From positions 1-15,356 of the forward strand of contig DATEAT010000003.1 in the NCBI GenBank assembly GCA_035288225.1: a stretch of DNA of 15,356 nt. Direction: 5' to 3'. This document shows, piece by piece, positions 12,397-15,356 of this stretch (its first letter is position 1; each line of letters begins with the position of its first letter). The notes under the pieces are model-generated. The model had not been told where the DNA came from and did not search any database. It worked only from the letters and a program-made list of their open reading frames with translations. The translations under genes and the position numbers were made by a program. This stretch comes from RBG-16-64-43 sp035288225 (lineage in GTDB: Bacteria; Chloroflexota; Anaerolineae; Anaerolineales; RBG-16-64-43).

Positions 12397-14803
12397 CCTG
12401 TACCCGAGCCCGGAGGGCATGGTGCTGTGGCTCGTCGACGAGACGGGCCAGGCGCACCGGCTGGTCGAGCCCTTCCCCATGGCGCTCTACGTGGGCGGAG
12501 CCTCGCGCGTGCTGGCCGCGCTCGAGCACACGCTCGCGGCGCGTTACCCGCGTCTGCGCCTGGCGCGCGCCAGGCGCTTCGATATCTTCCTCGACCGCGA
12601 GATCGAGGTGCTCGAGGCCACCGCGCCCAACCCGATCGCCTACCGCGCGCTGTTCCGCGAACTCGATGAAGAACACCCGCACCTGGCGTTCTACAACGTC
12701 GATCTGAACCCGGCCCTGGTCTACGGGCTCGAGCGCGGCGTTTTCCCTCTGGCCTATTGCGCAGCCCAGGCCGAGCAGGGCCGGCTGCGCAGCCTGGTGG
12801 CCGAGGACTCGCCCTGGAGCCTGGATTACACACTGCCCCCGCTGCGCATGCTCACCCTGCGCCTGGGCGGCGACCTGCGCGACCCGGGCCACGGCTACCG
12901 CGGCCTACTCGAGATCGGCACAACCCAGACCACCTACCGCTGCCGCTGGGAGAACCCGCGCGTGCTGCTCACCACGCTGCGCGCCGCGATGTATGCCATC
13001 GATCCGGATATCCTGCTCACCGCCTGGGGCGATTCGTTCATCCTGCCCGAGATCTTCCGTCTCTCCGAGCGCGAGGGAATCCCGCTGCCGTGGAATCGCG
13101 ACCCAGCCATCCCCCCGGCGCGCAAGCGCGGGCGCTCGTACTTTTCCTACGGGCAAATCGTCTACCGCGCCCCCTCCATCAGCCTGTTCGGGCGCCTGCA
13201 CATCGACCGTCAGACGGCGTTTCTCTCCGACGAGTACGGGCTCGACGGCATGTACGAGCTGGCGCGCATCACCGGACAACCGCTGCAGCAGGTGGCGCGC
13301 ACCTCGACCGGCACCGGCATCAGCGCCATGCAAGTGGCCACCGCCTACCGCGAGGGCTGGCTCATCCCCTACCGCAAGCGCGAGCCGGAGTCATTCAAGA
13401 CGGCGCTCGAACTTATCCGCTCCGATAAAGGCGGGCTGAGCTTCCAGCCCGAGCCGGGGCTGTACGAGGACGTGCTCGAGCTCGATTTCGCCTCGCTCTA
13501 CCCGAGCCTGATGGTCAAGTTCAACCTCTCGCCTGAGACGGTAAAGAAGAAGTGCCCGCATTGCCGGCCGCAGATCGTGCCCGAGATCGGCTATCCGGTC
13601 TGCCGCTGCAAGACGGGGATCGTGCCGCTCACCCTCGAACCGGTGGTGGCGCGGCGGCTGGCACTCAAGCGGCTGGCCAAAGGATTGTTCGATCACCCCT
13701 CTCAAGAAGCGGGTGCAGCCCGAGACGGCGACACGGACGACGAGCTCGAGGTGGCCGCGCGGCCCGACGAGCGCAAGCGCGAGATGTACCGCCGCCGCCA
13801 ACTCGCGCTCAAGTGGCTGCTGGTGACCTGCTTCGGTTACCTGGGCTACAAGAATGCGCGCTTCGGGCGCATCGAGGCGCACGAGGCCACCACCGCCTAC
13901 GGGCGTGAGATGCTCCTGCGCGCCAAGGAAATCGCCGAGGCGCACGGCTATACCTTCCTGCACGGGTTGACCGATTCGCTGTGGGTGCACAAACGCGGCG
14001 CGACGGCGGCCGATCACCAGGCGCTGGCCGACGCAATCAGCCAGGCGTGCGGCGTGCTGATCGGCTTGGAGGGGGTCTACCGCTGGGTGGCTTTTCTGCC
14101 TTCGCGCGTGCGCGCCGAGCTTTCGGTGGCCAACCGCTACTTCGGCCTGTTCGAGAGCGGCGAGATGAAACTGCGCGGCATCGAGGTGCGCCGCCACGAT
14201 ACCATCCTGTGGGTGCGCCAGGCGCAGCAGGCCATGCTGGCCATCCTGGCCGAAGCCCACGACGCGTGCCAGTACCGCCTGCGGCTGGAGGATGTGTTCT
14301 CCCTGGCGCGCACGCTGCTGGCTCGCCTGCGCAGCGGCAAGGTGCCGGCCGCGCAATTGCTCATCACCAACCGCCTCTCGCGCAAGCCGGGCGAGTATCG
14401 TTCGCGCCAGGCGGTGGCCGTGGCCGCGCGCGAACTCGAGGCGCGCGGCGTGGCCCTGGCGCCGGGCGAAAGCATCGAATACATCCTGACCGCGGGCGGC
14501 GGCGCGCGTCCCTTCGAGGCCTGGTCGGCGGAGGATCGTTACGACGTAGCGCGCTACGAGGAATTGTTCGTGCGCATGCTCGAGACGCTGGCCGTTCCGG
14601 CCGGGCTCGGGCGCAAGGAGATCCTCGAGCGCCTCACCGGCATCGGCCAGCCGGAGTTGTTGCCATCCGAGGCCGACCTGCCATCGATCAGGTCCGCGCT
14701 GGCCGGATTGGCGGAGATGGGGGAGTCGCTGCCCGAGCCGGCGATGGAGGAGGTGCCGCCTGCCCGCGATCGGAAGGGAGGTGGCAAACATGACCCCGAT
14801 TGA
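12356..14803 (+). CDS. Family B DNA polymerase, archaeal PolB2-like, exonuclease-degenerate
   Basis: The 815-aa product keeps the B-family layout: N-terminal domain, exonuclease-like domain (about 150-330), palm and fingers. Motif A is intact (DFASLYPS, D377, with NLSPETV). A Cys cluster (C400, C403, C416, C418) follows. Motif B is K486-WLLVTCFG-Y with V490 where Asn is usual and F493 for Tyr. Motif C is HGLTDSLW: the first Asp is L538, the second, D540, is kept. The thumb signature is ANRYFG (592-597). Exo I reads LRMLTLRLGG (R169 and G171 for Asp/Glu) and Exo II has W224 and I229 for Asn/Asp, so proofreading should be absent. This pattern fits PolB2, once called inactivated and later reported active in Sulfolobus (recalled). 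It is the last gene of a LexA-boxed cassette, pointing to damage-induced synthesis. Confidence 0.9.
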   Translation: MNPDLSCLRGWILDLYPSPEGMVLWLVDETGQAHRLVEPFPMALYVGGASRVLAALEHTLAARYPRLRLARARRFDIFLDREIEVLEATAPNPIAYRALFRELDEEHPHLAFYNVDLNPALVYGLERGVFPLAYCAAQAEQGRLRSLVAEDSPWSLDYTLPPLRMLTLRLGGDLRDPGHGYRGLLEIGTTQTTYRCRWENPRVLLTTLRAAMYAIDPDILLTAWGDSFILPEIFRLSEREGIPLPWNRDPAIPPARKRGRSYFSYGQIVYRAPSISLFGRLHIDRQTAFLSDEYGLDGMYELARITGQPLQQVARTSTGTGISAMQVATAYREGWLIPYRKREPESFKTALELIRSDKGGLSFQPEPGLYEDVLELDFASLYPSLMVKFNLSPETVKKKCPHCRPQIVPEIGYPVCRCKTGIVPLTLEPVVARRLALKRLAKGLFDHPSQEAGAARDGDTDDELEVAARPDERKREMYRRRQLALKWLLVTCFGYLGYKNARFGRIEAHEATTAYGREMLLRAKEIAEAHGYTFLHGLTDSLWVHKRGATAADHQALADAISQACGVLIGLEGVYRWVAFLPSRVRAELSVANRYFGLFESGEMKLRGIEVRRHDTILWVRQAQQAMLAILAEAHDACQYRLRLEDVFSLARTLLARLRSGKVPAAQLLITNRLSRKPGEYRSRQAVAVAARELEARGVALAPGESIEYILTAGGGARPFEAWSAEDRYDVARYEELFVRMLETLAVPAGLGRKEILERLTGIGQPELLPSEADLPSIRSALAGLAEMGESLPEPAMEEVPPARDRKGGGKHDPD

Positions 14804-14808
14804 CATTC

Positions 14809-14840
14809 GTAGGGGCACGCCATGGCATGCCCCAACAAGG
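14809..14840 (+). repeat. A-type palindromic repeat right after the polymerase stop
   Basis: GTAGGGGCACGCC with its inverse arm, then CCAACAAGG, starting 5 nt after the TGA. One base of the right arm differs from the other copies (GCATGCCCC instead of GCGTGCCCC). It lacks a B partner and a U-tract, but as a strong hairpin it could protect or end the polymerase mRNA. Confidence 0.75.
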
Positions 14841-14886
14841 GTACTCTGCGCCGCTCCTCAAAAGGACACGGGAACACACGCGAGAC

Positions 14887-15356
14887 TCAGAACCGCCCTT
14901 CGCGCAGCATCGCAACCAAATCCCGTGCTCCTTCGACCCCCTGCCCTCGATAGTGGTTGTTGAAGTACACCAGCGCCAACTCCGATTGTTCTTCCAGTGC
15001 TTCCAGCCGTGGCACCCACTCCTTGAGTTCGTCGCGCGAGTAGGTGTAGTCGTATCGCTCCCAGGCCTCATTGTGTTCAAACCACTTGGCTGCGTTCCGC
15101 CCATGGAAGCGCACGTACCCAATCGGACCGGTAACCGCTGAGACGGCCGGCATCAACCCGCGCAACGATGGTTCGTCGACACAGCAGTATCCGAGTTGAA
15201 GCGAGCGAAGTAGATCGTAGGTGGCATCTGCCACCCACCCCGCGTTGCGGAATTCCACGACGACCGGTAGATCCCCAAACCCTTCGCGCAATTGCTTCAG
15301 GTATTCGCGGTTGGGTGGCGTCGCGTGAAAGGCGTAGGGGAACTGAGCCAGAATGC
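14887..15356 (-). CDS. DUF72 (YecE-like) family protein, C-terminal part (runs off right edge)
   Basis: The minus-strand frame is open to the right edge, so the N-terminus is missing; about 155 residues are visible. Family features are LAQFPYAFHATPPNREYL, then LPVVVEFRNAGWV, YCCVDEPSLRG, YVRFHGRN with KW following, YDYTYSRDELKEWV, and LALVYFNNHYRGQGVEGA near the C-terminus. DUF72 proteins adopt a TIM-barrel-like fold; their biochemical role is not established. The gene converges on the polymerase gene and its stop is 83 nt from the polymerase stop, with the A-type hairpin between them. Confidence 0.9.
   Translation of the reverse strand, partial: ILAQFPYAFHATPPNREYLKQLREGFGDLPVVVEFRNAGWVADATYDLLRSLQLGYCCVDEPSLRGLMPAVSAVTGPIGYVRFHGRNAAKWFEHNEAWERYDYTYSRDELKEWVPRLEALEEQSELALVYFNNHYRGQGVEGARDLVAMLREGRF

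Noticed and set aside
13391..14818. 475-aa minus-strand ORF antisense to the polymerase
   Set aside because: Antisense shadow of the polymerase gene, which carries clear family motifs; the antisense product is His/Gln/Arg-rich with no domain, and its start lies in the A repeat.

Overview
The window is GC-rich, tightly packed bacterial chromosome. It most resembles a member of the Chloroflexota, probably Anaerolineae-like. This is inferred from a type IA topoisomerase with an N-terminal DUF5679-like zinc finger, a DevR/DosR-like response regulator, a Gram-positive-type LexA box, a bacterial copy of an archaeal PolB2-like polymerase, and interspersed GC-rich palindromic repeats between genes. 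No rRNA, tRNA, CRISPR array, transposase or phage gene was seen.

Left part (1-3565). A minus-strand gene of unknown function runs off the left edge. A minus-strand pair follows: a Tpx-type peroxiredoxin, then a NarL/DevR-type response regulator that starts 3 nt after the peroxiredoxin stop. The pair ends at a clear intrinsic terminator. The peroxiredoxin promoter overlaps head to head with the promoter of a plus-strand dGTPase-family gene (dgt). A GC-rich inverted-repeat element then precedes greA.

Middle part (3566-10551). A bidirectional terminator separates greA from minus-strand genes: a two-TM membrane protein of unknown function and, upstream of it, a NUDIX hydrolase with its own promoter. 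After a repeat-filled gap comes a minus-strand dprA-manC-topA cluster driven by a promoter before dprA. It covers DNA uptake/recombination, GDP-mannose synthesis and DNA supercoiling.

Right part (10552-15356). This holds the most interesting locus, a plus-strand three-gene cassette. It encodes a RecA/RadA-fold protein lacking a Walker A motif, a 102-aa helical protein, and an 815-aa family B DNA polymerase of the archaeal PolB2 type with a degenerate exonuclease and an altered motif C. The cassette promoter (TTGAGG-N17-TATACT) carries a perfect palindrome with the core GAACATATGTTC, the Gram-positive/green non-sulfur LexA (SOS) box, in its spacer. I read this as a damage-inducible translesion polymerase module, analogous in logic to the ImuA-ImuB-DnaE2 mutasome but built on a B-family polymerase. 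Composite B-A repeats sit between the promoter and gene 1 and between genes 1 and 2, and an A hairpin follows the polymerase stop. A DUF72 (YecE-like) gene enters from the right edge on the minus strand.
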